Below, piece by piece: positions 33,279 through 44,278 of a DNA stretch of 51,223 bases; position 1 is the stretch's first letter; each line of letters starts with the position of its first letter. Location: positions 1 to 51,223 of the forward strand of contig JAUCBJ010001404.1 in assembly GCA_032718475.1 (NCBI GenBank). The letters are read 5' to 3'. The notes under the pieces were generated by a model. The model was not told the DNA's origin. It was given only the letters and a program-made list of their open reading frames with translations, and made no database searches. The position numbers were made by a program, and so were the translations under genes. This DNA is from Nemertoderma westbladi. Lineage: Eukaryota; Xenacoelomorpha; Nemertodermatida; Nemertodermatidae.

Positions 33279-33955
33279 GAAGATTTCATCGATTTGCGCT
33301 GGAGAACTTTTTTATTTGCGACCAACTGGCGCCACTATTTGCGAGATAAGGTAGAAATTTTAATTAATATCGAGACAAATACAACGTCTGTTTAATTGTT
33401 TTTGGGCAAACAGAAAAGACCTCCATGTTGAAATTTTAACCTCCCATGTATTCCCCCCCCCCCCCCATTATAATGTATTGTAGCCATCCACCCAACCAAC
33501 ACATTGCTTAACTCAGAATTAAACTCCACACAGCCCTTACCCGCCCTTGCTTTCATTACCACCACACCGCCAAGTGGAGATTCAATTGCGGCTGTTATTT
33601 TCTGATAATCGCTGTAAATTATTATAACCTAGGCGGTGCGGATTAAATAACGGCTATAGCCTACAAACCTATGGTATGATATGGACGTGGTGTCCTGTGT
33701 GCTCTGCAGACATCCTACAGAGCACATGGAGCTTTACACACACAGGGAGAGCGGGAGAGAGAGAGAGAGAGAGGGCCGCTTGATTGACACACGGCTCAGT
33801 GGGAATCTAGACTTTGAAGTGCAGCGCCTTTGGTAGAACTCAATGGCAGGATTTATAAGCCTGGTTCATTTCAATATTTGATCAAGCTTTGATCAATGTT
33901 TGATCAAAGTTTGATCAATGTTTGATCAAAGGAATGCTTTTTGAGAGCGGGACTG

Positions 33956-34400
33956 TACTACCGTGTTAGAACGCATACTAACTAACCATTTTGGAATCTG
34001 CATATACTGTAGTTTATTTAGGCTTGATAGTAGTCTGCCAGCGTTTTAGCCTGTGTTTGTTTGTGTGGTCTGTTCAGGTACCGTAATAGTTATTACTCAG
34101 ATATTTTGTAGGCTGGATTGTTGTCTAGCTGTTATTAGGTCTGAAGAGATTGCTGCGTGTGTAGAGTCTGTCCGATAAAGTGCCAGTTAGTAAGTTGGGG
34201 CATCTTGAGTTGTAAGGTCAATCCCCACCTAAAGAATAAGTCGTACTACCGTGTTAGAACGCATACTAACTAACCATTTTGGAATCTGCACATACTGTAG
34301 TTTATTTAGGCTTGATGGTAGTCTGCCAGCGTTTGGTTTGTATTTTGTTTGAGTATTCTGTACGGGTAGCGTAATATTTATTATTCAGAGTTTATGCGAT
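33956..34400. repeat. two direct copies of a ~155-bp sequence, 289 bp apart
   Basis: Copies at 33956-34110 and 34245-34400, starting TACTACCGTGTTAGAACGC. The first begins exactly at the TA target of the 31532 element. Confidence 0.85.
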
Positions 34401-35319
34401 TATTCGCAACATTCATGTCCCCAAGTTTATTCCTACAGTAATTGTGCTTGTTATATATACCGTTATAGTTAAATTAACCCCGGTACTACACGGGCTGCTT
34501 GGCATAGGTAAAGACTGGTGATCTTGTGCACCGGTCACTCCAGCAGATGCCGTGGTTCTTTTAGCTGTTCAAGTATTTTTAACTACTGATTATTTGTTGT
34601 ACCAGTACTTGTACCTAATTTAGGGTTTAGTGTACAGTGCTTTCCGAAGGTAATTAGTGTGTAGGCAGTATATTTGTGTTGTAAAGTGGTTAATAGGCAC
34701 GTTGGTTCTGGTAGACCGCGGTAATTAACTTCTAGGTAGGGACACTCCGTGATACATAACATAGTACCTATAGCGATACGGCTATAGGTCGTCAGACGGT
34801 GGTATTTTCCTATCTGGACAACACAGTGTATTTACTACTACTTATTATTTTCAAATACCGTAGTATCCTGTCCGTTGTAATAACCAGAAAATCTAACACT
34901 CTGTTAGACTGGTTTGTAGTTCCCTGTAAAATTACCCTAAAATTTCGTACGTAATATTTTTGTTGTGTTTAATTAGAGATTTAATCTCACCCGTATCGTA
35001 AGTAATTCGTAGATAAGTAACTTAGGAAGTAGAATTATTTGTTTTAGTGTCCAATAAGTAGCACTTCACTGAGAGCACACAGCTTTTGTGTAGTGATTAA
35101 TTCCCAGAAATAATAACATCTATTTCAATATTGTAACAAAACCCCTCATACGGGTACATATAAATCCACTAAATCTATTAATAAAATAGTAGGCCTGTTA
35201 TACAACACTTAGGTCTTAATATCAGTTGGACTGCTGCTCAAATAACGGTAATAAAGTAAGTAAAGTAACCAAGTAACCCCTAACATTCAGAAATTCAATT
35301 ATTTTAAAATAATTGACAT
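34401..35319. other. leader-like region upstream of the BEL ORF, no gene
   Basis: No domain-bearing frame. It may be 5' untranslated sequence of the BEL-type element, but I could not find LTR pairs or a convincing primer-binding site. Confidence 0.35.
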
Positions 35320-35580
35320 ACCGGTATTCACAATAGGCTTATTATATTTATTCTATAAATTTAGGCTGAAATCATACCGGTATTCTGTAATTAATTCTAG
35401 CCTGTAATAATTATACTTATATACTATAAGTGTCAGCTGTATACCGGTATTCACGATAGGCCTATTATATATTTATATATATTTGTGCTAAAATTATATA
35501 CCGGTACTCTGTGACAAATCTAGTCTGTAATAATACTTATATATATACTATAAGCATACCGGTATTCTAATATATTATAT
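35320..35580. repeat. ATACCGGTATTC-containing tandem repeat, about 115-bp period
   Basis: Two and a bit units with ATACCGGTATTCACAATAGGC, GCT.AAAT.ATACCGGTA.TCTGT and TAGTCTGTAATAATACTTAT in fixed order, just before the BEL ORF. Confidence 0.75.
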
Positions 35581-35701
35581 ATATATCACGCTACACTGAG
35601 TAGCAGTATCGGTAATTAATTATTAGGCTAACAGTGATACTGAATTACTAGACTTGCTTTAACTGTAATATAGCAGTAGGCATTCAACTGTACAATCAAA
35701 C

Positions 35702-38700
35702 ATGGCTGACACAAGGCAAACTCTGTCAGATAGTCTCCTAGAAACAACAGCCTGTTTCTCAGATCAAAGTGTAGAGAATCCCAGACCGAGGTCTGAAACC
35801 GCTCATACTGTAAGAAGGGCAACCCCTGCAGTGGTTGTGTCAGAACCTAGGTTGGTAGAAGCGATTTCGCAATTTGCGAAGTTAGTAAAGCGCCGTTGGC
35901 GTTGGTCTGCCATAGGCACTCGGGCCCAAGTCAAGCGGGATCAAGAAGAAGCTATAAAACAGCAGCAACCTCCTAGCCAAGAACCTAGTTCTCAGCGGCC
36001 CGATAGCTCCAGTAGTTCGGATACTGTTGAGCGGACGCCCGAACGCGGAGCGAAGATGGCGGATACGGTTTATGATGAGCGGCCAACCTATGAAGAATCA
36101 ACCGACGCCACTTCTTCTCAAGTGGAAAGCGAAGTGGAAAGCGAAGTGGAAAGCGAATTAACAGCAGCAGAGAAGCCGCGAACTAGAGACGCCATTGACA
36201 TCTATCTGTCAGACTATCAGCGATTCCTAGGAGACGAAGAGTTGAGGAGACGACTGTCTGGACTTCGCCCTAATAGTGAAGGAACCAAGCTTGTGTTGGA
36301 CGCAATCGATGCGGAAATGTTAGCTGCAAACCAAGCTAAATTTGATGAAAAACTCCGCCTCGCTAGAGTCCAAGAAGAACAAGTGAAGAAAAAACGTATA
36401 GAGGACAGAAAGGCAGTAGCAGCGGCAAAAGCGGCAGCGGCAGTGGAAGAGGCAAAAGCGGCAGCGGCAGTGGAAGCGGCAAAAGCGGCAGTGGAAGCAG
36501 CAAAAGCAGCAGCAGCAATAGCATTGGCAGAAGCAGAACAGAGAGCGTCTGAAGAGACCACCCAACTGGAATTGGAAAATCTTCAAGAGACGCAAGACTG
36601 CATAAATAAACAGTTAACTGCTAGTCAAATGCAGATGATGAGTCGATCTACTCCCAAACGCCAAGGATACACATCATCGGAGGAAGGCGAGACCACCGAT
36701 CCTGAAGGCGGAGGAAATAGATCTCATCTAAGCAGGCGTAGAAAAACATCTCACCGTCACAAATTGCCTGATTTGCCCCCAGCTGTTAGAAGACAACTAG
36801 CTAGCACAGACTTAGGTAGTACAGAACCCACAGACCAAATTATTAAGGTCAAAAGACTCCCTACGATAGTTGATGAGCCTGAAATAATTAGGCCTGTCGT
36901 TCCCAAAGCCACTCCTGTGCTAGAGACCCCTGTACTTCCAGAGCTTAACTCTAAATTCCCTTTACACAGTACTACACTGCCTGTACCCGGTAGAACAGTC
37001 CATGAGAACATCCCTGTCCTGGACGCCGAGAGAGAAATCAAAGATTTGTCTCCCGTCGTCCCGCGTCTGCCCGCTACAATGTTGGTGACTCCCGCTTCGG
37101 CGGTCGAGTGGGTAGAGGAGGGACGGCGGGGGATGAATCTCCTGCTCGGACAGATGCAGGAGACTGTCCACCAACTCAAGGGAACAGTAAGGGAAAGTAT
37201 GTTAGAATTGCAAGAAGTGCAGCAAAGTATCGCGCTAGAACGCGACAAATTAGTCAATATACAAAAGGGTATACCAATACCCCCTGTAACATTGTGTCAA
37301 CCTGTTAGGTCTGAAGTATTACATGCGCAAGGTGTGGAGCCTACACGCATCTATACTGCTAGTGAAGTAGAAACTCCTATAGCAAACCCTATTAAGGGTG
37401 ATTATAAACCTGTTGTTAATGATATTCCCTATAGGCCTGATAATAATCCGAGAAATTTATATACCGATAATTCGATATTAAATAATACGATGGCCCAAGA
37501 AAGCTTTACGCGTCAGATGGCTAGAACAGAAGCCCGCCAAGCAGTCAAAGTGGGAGAAATCGTCAAATTCAATGGAGATGAGATGAAATGGTTATCTTTT
37601 AATGAATATTACAAAGATAGCATACAGAACTCTGTACTATCTAACGGAGAGAAACTTAGATTCCTCATCAAGTGCTTGGAAGGACCTCCCAAGTTAATGG
37701 CGTTAAAGTTTATTGGACATCCAGATGGATTAAGACAAGTTTGTGATACATTAAACATCAGGTATGGTAACAAGGATAACATAGCTAAGTATTTGTATGC
37801 AAAATTAGTAGCCCCCCGAAAGTTCCTTAGTAGCGGGATTATAGAGTTTTCCAATGAGATTCAGGAGATCTGTAGACAATTGGATTGGTTAGGTAAGTCT
37901 CATGAATATCAGAGTTCCATGGTTATTGGAGCCGTAGTCTCTACTTTACCAAAGGGTGGAGTATGTACACGCTGGGACAAGAAAGTGTTGTATATGAATG
38001 AGCAGCAACGACGAGGCCCTACCATGGCTGATCTCATGTCCTTCTTAGATAGTGAAGTAAAATTACAACTCATAAAGCAGTCCAGAGAGAAAACATCAGA
38101 AAATAAGGTAAGTGAGAAACCCGTTTCTAGGAGAAGGGTAACACCAGTGTGTTATACTGACGACGGCGAAAGCCAAGCTTCTCAAGAAGAGGACAGCGGG
38201 AAAGATACAGCAAAATCTTACTATGACAACAAGACCTATAAAGACGTAAGTAAATATAAGTCTCGAACCAGTGACAGGAGAGAACAGGTAACAACAACTC
38301 CTCCTACATCTCCTAAGAGAATTCACGGAAGAAAGCCCGAAGAAAGAACGAGAGTGCATAACGTTACCCAAGGTAAAGTGAGTAACATCAAACCAAAATG
38401 TGCGCTGTGCGACGGGCCCCACCGTTTGAGTGTGTGTGCTGAATTCCTAAAGAAATCCCTGGTAGACAGACGTGAAGTCATGTGGGATAAGCGGTTATGC
38501 TATAATTGCCTCAGACAAGGACACCAACGGCGAACCTGTTACTCCGACGTAAAGTGTGCAAAGTGCGGTGCGAAACATCACATCTTGTTACACAGTGAAT
38601 TCGAACGAAACAACCCGAGTCAGGTAAGTGAGCCCGAACTACATGTCCAATTCAGTGATGTAAATGACACTGATCAAGAATCTGAGATGGAAGGATTCTA

Positions 38701-39832
38701 TACGGACGAATTCTCCGATGCCAACGAATCCTGTTACCTAATAAATACCGCAGTGTATCGAGCACTTACGTATGAAAAGGACACCGACAATGAGTTCCCC
38801 CCAACTACCTTTGACAGACAACCATCTTGGAAACCTCCAACTTCCAACGTAGGAATCAGAGAATTTCCTGTAGTGCAGGTAAGAGTTCACGGTCCCAACA
38901 AAAGTTACATAGTGAACGCCCTCCTTGACTCCGGCAGCACAGGAACATTCATCGATCAAGAACTAGCCGAAGACATCTTTGCTGGACAACCCAAATTCCG
39001 AACTAAGTTGGATATGTCAGGAATTATGCAGGTTTGGAAATCTACCATAACGGCAGATTACTATGTAGGTGCGTTGTCCACCCCCCAGGATAAATTAGGA
39101 GAACAAAGTATAAGGTCAGTAAAAATGGTGGCTATAAAGAACTTCGCTACTACCCAGGTAGAACGTTATAACTGGGACGAGGACGAGAGCATCCAGCAGC
39201 TTAAGATACCTCGATTCCACACAGATTATCCTGGAGTGCAAATACTCATCGGCCAAAACGCGCATGAGGCGCTAGAGACATTGGAGAAACGGCCTGCTCA
39301 ACCACAGCCACTACAAACCTATGCAGTAAGAACTAGAGTAGGTTGGTACTTCACTGGCCCTTCCCGTAGAACTCTCAAAGAGAGATTACCTCAAGAACAG
39401 GTATACCAAGTAAAGGAATGGGAAGTGGAGAGCAGTGAGGTGGACGACCCAACTGAGGGAACACCATACTCCTCAGATAATGACGATATTAACTCCAATG
39501 TAGATCAATGGAGACATTGCCTTGGGACGATTAATCCAGCCGACATTGCTTCCAGAGGAGCAACTCCTCAAGAACTGATAGATACTCCAGGCTGGTTAGG
39601 TGGATCCGACTTCTTAAGTAAAGAAGAAGAAGAATGGCCTCCTCATCTTACCACGGCGGAGATTAGACAGGCCAAGGGAGCGGAGAAAGTAACACAACAA
39701 CTCCACCGCCCAGCTGGTCATTTATGTTTACTGGAAAGAGACCGAAAACTGTCCGGAAACTATGGAAGGCAAGATACTCTTCCTACGACCACTTCCCTAA
39801 TCCGACAAATATCTAGGGACTCCATAACATAA
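35702..39832 (+). CDS. BEL/Pao-type gag-protease polyprotein lacking RT and integrase, 1376 codons
   Basis: One uninterrupted frame from ATG 35702 to TAA 39830-39832. In order: a 600-residue N-terminal extension with a VESE triplication (~36120) and an Ala-rich helical run with Lys/Glu spacing (~36410-36545); a gag-like DUF1759 domain from residue ~614; zinc knuckles around residues 900-965, including CYNCLRQGHQRRTC (CCHC); and a retropepsin-like domain with LLDSGSTGTF (Asp about residue 1076), ending GWYFTGP. In an intact BEL pol, RT and RNase H follow. Here the frame jumps to WRHCLGTINPADIASRG, a block normally just after RNase H, and stops soon after. No FADD/YDD RT motif, HHCC or DDE integrase is present. 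It is probably a non-autonomous or co-opted gag. Neither LTR could be paired. Confidence 0.85.
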   Translation: MADTRQTLSDSLLETTACFSDQSVENPRPRSETAHTVRRATPAVVVSEPRLVEAISQFAKLVKRRWRWSAIGTRAQVKRDQEEAIKQQQPPSQEPSSQRPDSSSSSDTVERTPERGAKMADTVYDERPTYEESTDATSSQVESEVESEVESELTAAEKPRTRDAIDIYLSDYQRFLGDEELRRRLSGLRPNSEGTKLVLDAIDAEMLAANQAKFDEKLRLARVQEEQVKKKRIEDRKAVAAAKAAAAVEEAKAAAAVEAAKAAVEAAKAAAAIALAEAEQRASEETTQLELENLQETQDCINKQLTASQMQMMSRSTPKRQGYTSSEEGETTDPEGGGNRSHLSRRRKTSHRHKLPDLPPAVRRQLASTDLGSTEPTDQIIKVKRLPTIVDEPEIIRPVVPKATPVLETPVLPELNSKFPLHSTTLPVPGRTVHENIPVLDAEREIKDLSPVVPRLPATMLVTPASAVEWVEEGRRGMNLLLGQMQETVHQLKGTVRESMLELQEVQQSIALERDKLVNIQKGIPIPPVTLCQPVRSEVLHAQGVEPTRIYTASEVETPIANPIKGDYKPVVNDIPYRPDNNPRNLYTDNSILNNTMAQESFTRQMARTEARQAVKVGEIVKFNGDEMKWLSFNEYYKDSIQNSVLSNGEKLRFLIKCLEGPPKLMALKFIGHPDGLRQVCDTLNIRYGNKDNIAKYLYAKLVAPRKFLSSGIIEFSNEIQEICRQLDWLGKSHEYQSSMVIGAVVSTLPKGGVCTRWDKKVLYMNEQQRRGPTMADLMSFLDSEVKLQLIKQSREKTSENKVSEKPVSRRRVTPVCYTDDGESQASQEEDSGKDTAKSYYDNKTYKDVSKYKSRTSDRREQVTTTPPTSPKRIHGRKPEERTRVHNVTQGKVSNIKPKCALCDGPHRLSVCAEFLKKSLVDRREVMWDKRLCYNCLRQGHQRRTCYSDVKCAKCGAKHHILLHSEFERNNPSQVSEPELHVQFSDVNDTDQESEMEGFYTDEFSDANESCYLINTAVYRALTYEKDTDNEFPPTTFDRQPSWKPPTSNVGIREFPVVQVRVHGPNKSYIVNALLDSGSTGTFIDQELAEDIFAGQPKFRTKLDMSGIMQVWKSTITADYYVGALSTPQDKLGEQSIRSVKMVAIKNFATTQVERYNWDEDESIQQLKIPRFHTDYPGVQILIGQNAHEALETLEKRPAQPQPLQTYAVRTRVGWYFTGPSRRTLKERLPQEQVYQVKEWEVESSEVDDPTEGTPYSSDNDDINSNVDQWRHCLGTINPADIASRGATPQELIDTPGWLGGSDFLSKEEEEWPPHLTTAEIRQAKGAEKVTQQLHRPAGHLCLLERDRKLSGNYGRQDTLPTTTSLIRQISRDSIT

Positions 39833-40383
39833 TAACATATGGAGTGGGCGTGTGACTATATCATTTTATATTTGTTTTTATTTTATATTTATGTATGTAT
39901 TATTATGTAATTTTATTATAATCGTTTTCTTTAATTTTATATAGTAAGAATGTTATTTTAGTGATTATTTAGTAGATTAGTGCAATATATTAGTGTTTAT
40001 TACGTACGTAATTACTTATAATATATATTTAGTGCGACGGCGAGAAATAATTATTTTTCTCTTTCCTTACTGTCCGTATCATATTATAAATACGTGACTA
40101 CAGTAAGATGAAATGTCCGTACTTATTAAAGTACAATAAAGCCACTACTATATTCAAGTATTATTGGTAGGCAGAGTATTAGGAATGCAAAGTTCAGATC
40201 CTCGTGTCTCGGCTAAACCAAGCTCTGGGTAGACCTTGGAAACGACTTGCCTCTTCTCACTGACATTGCTTCGTGCGATATTGCTCTCATACCGTATATT
40301 AAATAATACATATAGTAGCGTGATGTCCCTTTAACAGTAGCGTAAAACGCAAATAAATCTGTTAAACCCTTTGACCATCTGTA
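39833..40383. other. AT-rich 3' flank of the BEL ORF
   Basis: It contains an AATAAA at about 40135 and no gene. GAGTGGGCGTGTGACTATATC just after the stop could mark a 3' LTR start, but no matching 5' copy lies upstream, so it is not called. Confidence 0.35.
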
Positions 40384-40665
40384 ATTCTAGTCGATTAAGA
40401 TATCGCGGCACCCACCGATATACTTGAAAGACAAATTCTAGAATCAGTGGTTAACGTCCCCAGACAAGTTCTGGAATAAATTGGTGCCCATCTCAAATAT
40501 TAATTATTTAATATTTACAAATCTATAAATCAAAATCTGTAAAATTCAGATCCTTTAACAATTCTAGTCGATTAAGATATCGTAGCACTTACCGATACTC
40601 TTAAAAGACAATTTTCATAGAATTAAGGATCCTATGTCCCCAGACCTGCTCTGGAATCAAATTGT
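40384..40665. repeat. 177-bp-period duplication (TCTAGTCGATTAAGATATCG)
   Basis: Two diverged copies start at 40384 and 40561. Each runs ATTCTAGTCGATTAAGATAT ... ACCGATA ... GTCCCCAGAC..G.TCTGGAAT. Confidence 0.8.
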
Positions 40666-41479
40666 GTCAATTGCACTATCAAATAATAAAATTTCAGGGA
40701 ATAAATTTGAATTCATATTTTAATGAATTTAATAAATTGTCGTTCTGTGCAATTTATAACATTCCCAAAATCCCATTAATTAATAGATCACGGGAGCGGA
40801 GATTCATCTTATTAAGTGTGTTAGAGTGTGAGAATCTCCCATGTATGAGTCAATAGCCGATAAAATTTATAAAATCATATATAAACGAGATATTGGACCA
40901 TTAAAGAATTACTATTAAATAGCATCCCAGATCTGTATGCATTGGAATTACCCTAATTCTACCGCTAGCTTTCCATAATGTCACCATAGTAACACCCACG
41001 CTAGAATTAGAAGCAAGTTAAAAGGAACAATAAAAACTTGCCCATTGCATAGAGTAAGAAATAAATAGCGCACTGCTAGTATCCAAGGATACATAATAAT
41101 AACGTGGCATTCTGGAAGGCACTGACTAACGGACAAATGGCCCGAGTGTGTGCAATCAATTTGTGACAGTTGTGTGTGTGGAGTTTGTGAGTTTATAGGC
41201 GAATGTTACTACTAAGGTGTGTTTACAGTAGCGAGTCGCAATTGTGAAAGTAACCCTAACTCTACAGTAAGAACCTGAAGTGTATCTAAGCCTTTGGGAC
41301 GGACAGTGGAGTGACTCGTGCTAGTGTCGTTGTCGTTGTGTAGCTACACGTTGGCGGAAAACACAGCGGCGACGATACATTTGCGCTGAGGCTCTTACAC
41401 TGTCCGGGGGCTGATTGGGGTAGGCAGCGACGCTCGCTAGCCTAATTATAAGCTCATTATAATATTAATAAACTCATAT
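40666..41479. other. gene-free spacer
   Basis: No domain-bearing frame. The last 300 bp (41150-41450) becomes CpG-richer, with CACTGTCCGGGGGCTGATTG near 41398, and resembles a leader for the broken coding region that follows. Confidence 0.35.
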
Positions 41480-42772
41480 AGCAGATATAACGGAGTTGAT
41501 AGAAGATGGTCTTGGTATCGGGGAGCGATATACTCTACCTTTACAAGTGTTTGTTGATAGTTTGATACGCGGCGACGCTAGTCCAACTACTACGGAGGAC
41601 GATGGTCGTTATATCGAACCGATGATTTCCTCGAAGCAACTTACGCGTGAATTGGACTATGGAAAATTCACCGCTCGCTACACGCATCGTAATAGAACGT
41701 ATATGGACTTCTTAACCATTGGCCATTCTATCGATTCACACGATACGGACTATATCGAACATATATCCTACCCAGCGGAGTCGGAACGATAAACTGAAAT
41801 TCGAATGCGAAAATTCTATTCGAAATCGACTCGAAAGAAAAGACATTAGAGAGACAAATGGACGCGGTAACTCTAACGTATATTTGGAATTCTTGATAGA
41901 AGCATTGTAACAACAAATAAATATCATCCGCGTTTCCCCTACCAGACGTGCGTCTTTGGTATTATTACGATAAATGCCCTAGACCCAACCAATAAACGGA
42001 AAGACATAAACATCCACGGAAACCGAAACTTGTTCGACATATCACCTACGCTCGCTCGACTCAAACGATCCTTGAGTAAACCTACGATCATAGTTCCGGA
42101 ATACTCGCTCAGACCACCTCGTTCCTTGATTAGACCTCAGACTTTCGATTCTGATGGTATCCCGGATCCTCACGAGCTGTATTCACTGTTCAAAGATCTA
42201 GTGCTACCCTAACAATTAATCGGTAACACTCCGGAAGCGAGCTCTAGCTAGCCGCCCATCTTACCTAGCCGTATTGGGACGCGGACACCTAATATCACCA
42301 TTCAACCGTATGGTCGTCCCAGTTTAACGCGATACAACCCTTCATCAAGGTGAAGGAGAGCGTTGTACGAAACGAGTTAAACGCTATTCTACAAAGATCA
42401 GAAAGGAAACCTGCGTTTGTTCAGATAAACGTAAGTTATAACAGCGAGTCCAAGCGGTAAACGAATTGGCTTTATCTCAGTTCGATTGGGAAATCTTGAA
42501 TCTCTAAGAAGATATCGAGCTTAGACAACCCTATTCTCTGCGAGAGTTTTGGACGAGCGTGTCCAACGACAAGCGGAGGAAAATCAGCTCGAGGAGAAGC
42601 AGATCGAAATGGACGAGACACTGACCGTAACCCTAAACGTTCTGATGCAATGGTATTGCACCCTTCACCCAGGAGTTACAGCCCTCCTAGTAAAGTGGCT
42701 CGCCCCAAAGAGAAAAGGACTCTTGCTAGCCTCAAAAAGCTGCGTAAACGCCGTCCGCGTAAGAAAGACTAA
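41480..42772 (+). pseudogene. broken coding sequence of unknown family
   Basis: A chain of protein-like pieces in shifting frames. First comes a 98-codon stretch (41496-41792) whose presumed ATG reads ATA (41478). Next is DISPTLARLKRSLSKPTIIV and onward (42030-42212). Then comes a piece with SYNSESKR near 42440. A Gln/Glu-rich helical piece (LDERVQRQAEENQLEEKQIE, 42549-) follows, and finally a very basic end (LKKLRKRRPRKKD then TAA at 42770). CpG and CGN codons are more frequent than in the AT-rich surroundings, which suggests a foreign or recently inserted source. I recognise no family. It may be a degraded viral or transposon structural gene, but this is only inference. Confidence 0.4.
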
Positions 42773-44270
42773 CTGTTTAGAGTATTTTTATTTTTTAAAA
42801 CTGTGATTTGTTATATTTTATAGACTTAAATCCCATTTTCTGGGAGCGGTGTAAAGGCTTTTGCGTAATTAGCCGGTTATTTTCCCCGTGAAGTACTCTG
42901 TAGTTGGTTTACCAGGCATAAAAGGGCCGTGTCCTTACTGTACTGGTGTTTTAGAGGACATAAAAGTAATTTCTTCTGTATGTGTACTTTAGCAGACATA
43001 ATCCGCAATTCCATGACGTAAAAGCCGAAATACTCTTGGAACAGTGTAGTTACTAAGACGACAGCTAATAGCTGAGCTGTACACGTGGAGCCTCTGCACG
43101 GAGCCTTGGTTCTTTGTTCTGCTCAGCTCAAATGACGACATCTATCAGCTGTGTCCACGTCAGTTCGACCAATCAGAGATTTTCCCTTTGTGTAAAAGCT
43201 GTACAGCAGAATCCCATGATTCAGTACTGACGTTTCCCCCACGCCTAAGAACACCGGCCGGGGAATGTTTTCTGACATTAGAGCGTCTTTAATTATAAGA
43301 TCATCAAACTGTTATCTTGGTCAACTTGGTTAAGTACACTTGCATTATTTACTGCTATTTACTGTGTTGTTAATTGTATCGTTCGTTTACATATTATTAT
43401 TGGGAAGAATATTGATAACAATCCGAAACCCCAATCTTCTTGATACACTAAGGTTAGAGAGACCAGTTACATATAACAATTTGCGACATACATTATTGTG
43501 GTTTGTAGTGAGTTCAATGCTACTTAATAGGCCCTACAAATGTCGGTTGTTATTCTCTTTATATATGATTAAAATCAGTGAATGTCGGCAATTCAGTGTG
43601 CAGTTGTGTGCAATAGTCTGTGTGTGCTTGACCGAGTAACAAAGCATTTCCTAAAGAATGCACTTTGGTGATCTATAAGACATACTGTTGTGTATAGTGT
43701 AAGTCATAGCTCTGTTTAAATAGATAGAGCGCCACGTCCTAAAGGAACTGCTAATATTTCCCGAAAGTGAATAATATTTGTCAGAGATTATATATTAACG
43801 ATCAATCGAATAGTACGGTAGGCCTGCACCGCAATCAAATTAAAGCATCCAAATCCAGTCTCCCGGGTATATCCAGCGGGTGAATGGTCGCGCACAGACT
43901 GGCTTTGGCTAATGTTAGAATTATTATAGGTGTTCAATACTTGTCATAGGCTGGAGTAGATTTATAACCTAGAAGACATATAGATTTGGTGGGTTAAACT
44001 GCCAAAGGTCTTAAAAGCGTGAACATTCTCCTTTTAATTACTTCTTTTAAACTTGTAACGTAACCTTAGTAAAGTTCAACCTATTTGTCTGACAATTCTA
44101 TTAATTGCATGCTCGATGGATATTATGATAGCGATTCCGATTTTGAGACTCAAAACCAAACATTTCACTGTAATTCACCACAACTGGAACCTGTTACCTT
44201 TAAATGTGATGTTGGAACATGCACCATAGCCATGCACTGCACATGGAACATATAATACAATGAGATATGT
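42773..44270. other. intergenic, no recognisable gene
   Basis: 43030-43220 has palindromic CAGCTGAGCTG and ACACGTGGA words. A 99-codon frame at 43340 and a 48-codon frame at 44109 have no known domain. No strong repeat. Confidence 0.4.
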
Positions 44271-44278
44271 GTTTGATA

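Larger units (their letters stand above)
31532..33955. mobile_element. TA-flanked element with TTTGATCAAA iterated termini, non-autonomous
   Basis: The ends start CAGTCCCGCTCTCAAAAAGC. The inverted copies run more than 70 bp with two or three mismatches, and TA lies on both sides (31530-31531, 33956-33957). Each TIR carries five or six TTGATCAA palindromes. CAGTC..G.TCTCAAA..GCAT is shared with the 14163 element, so the two are related families. The interior has a poly-C-linked direct repeat and CCCGCGGGCTAAG repeats (32930-33040). No transposase is visible. Confidence 0.85.

Noticed and set aside
34254-35700. Possible BEL 5' LTR starting TGTTAGAACGC
   Set aside because: The word recurs only 289 bp upstream and not after the ORF, so no LTR pair can be shown.
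36217-36595. Long minus-strand frames rich in Ala/Phe/Ser or Cys/Phe
   Set aside because: Shadows of the Ala-rich GCA/GCG repeat in the BEL ORF on the plus strand.
39848-40475. Possible 3' LTR (TGTGACTATATC start) with a primer-site-like TTGGTGCCC near 40471
   Set aside because: No matching 5' copy upstream of 35702, and a primer site downstream of a 3' LTR makes no sense for this element.
43340-43639. 99-codon frame with hydrophobic N-terminus
   Set aside because: AT-rich chance frame; no family, no conserved copy in the window and no ATG context of note.
44109-44255. 48-codon ORF with an acidic start (YYDSDSDFE)
   Set aside because: Could be a first exon, but there is no partner exon, domain or paralog to support it.
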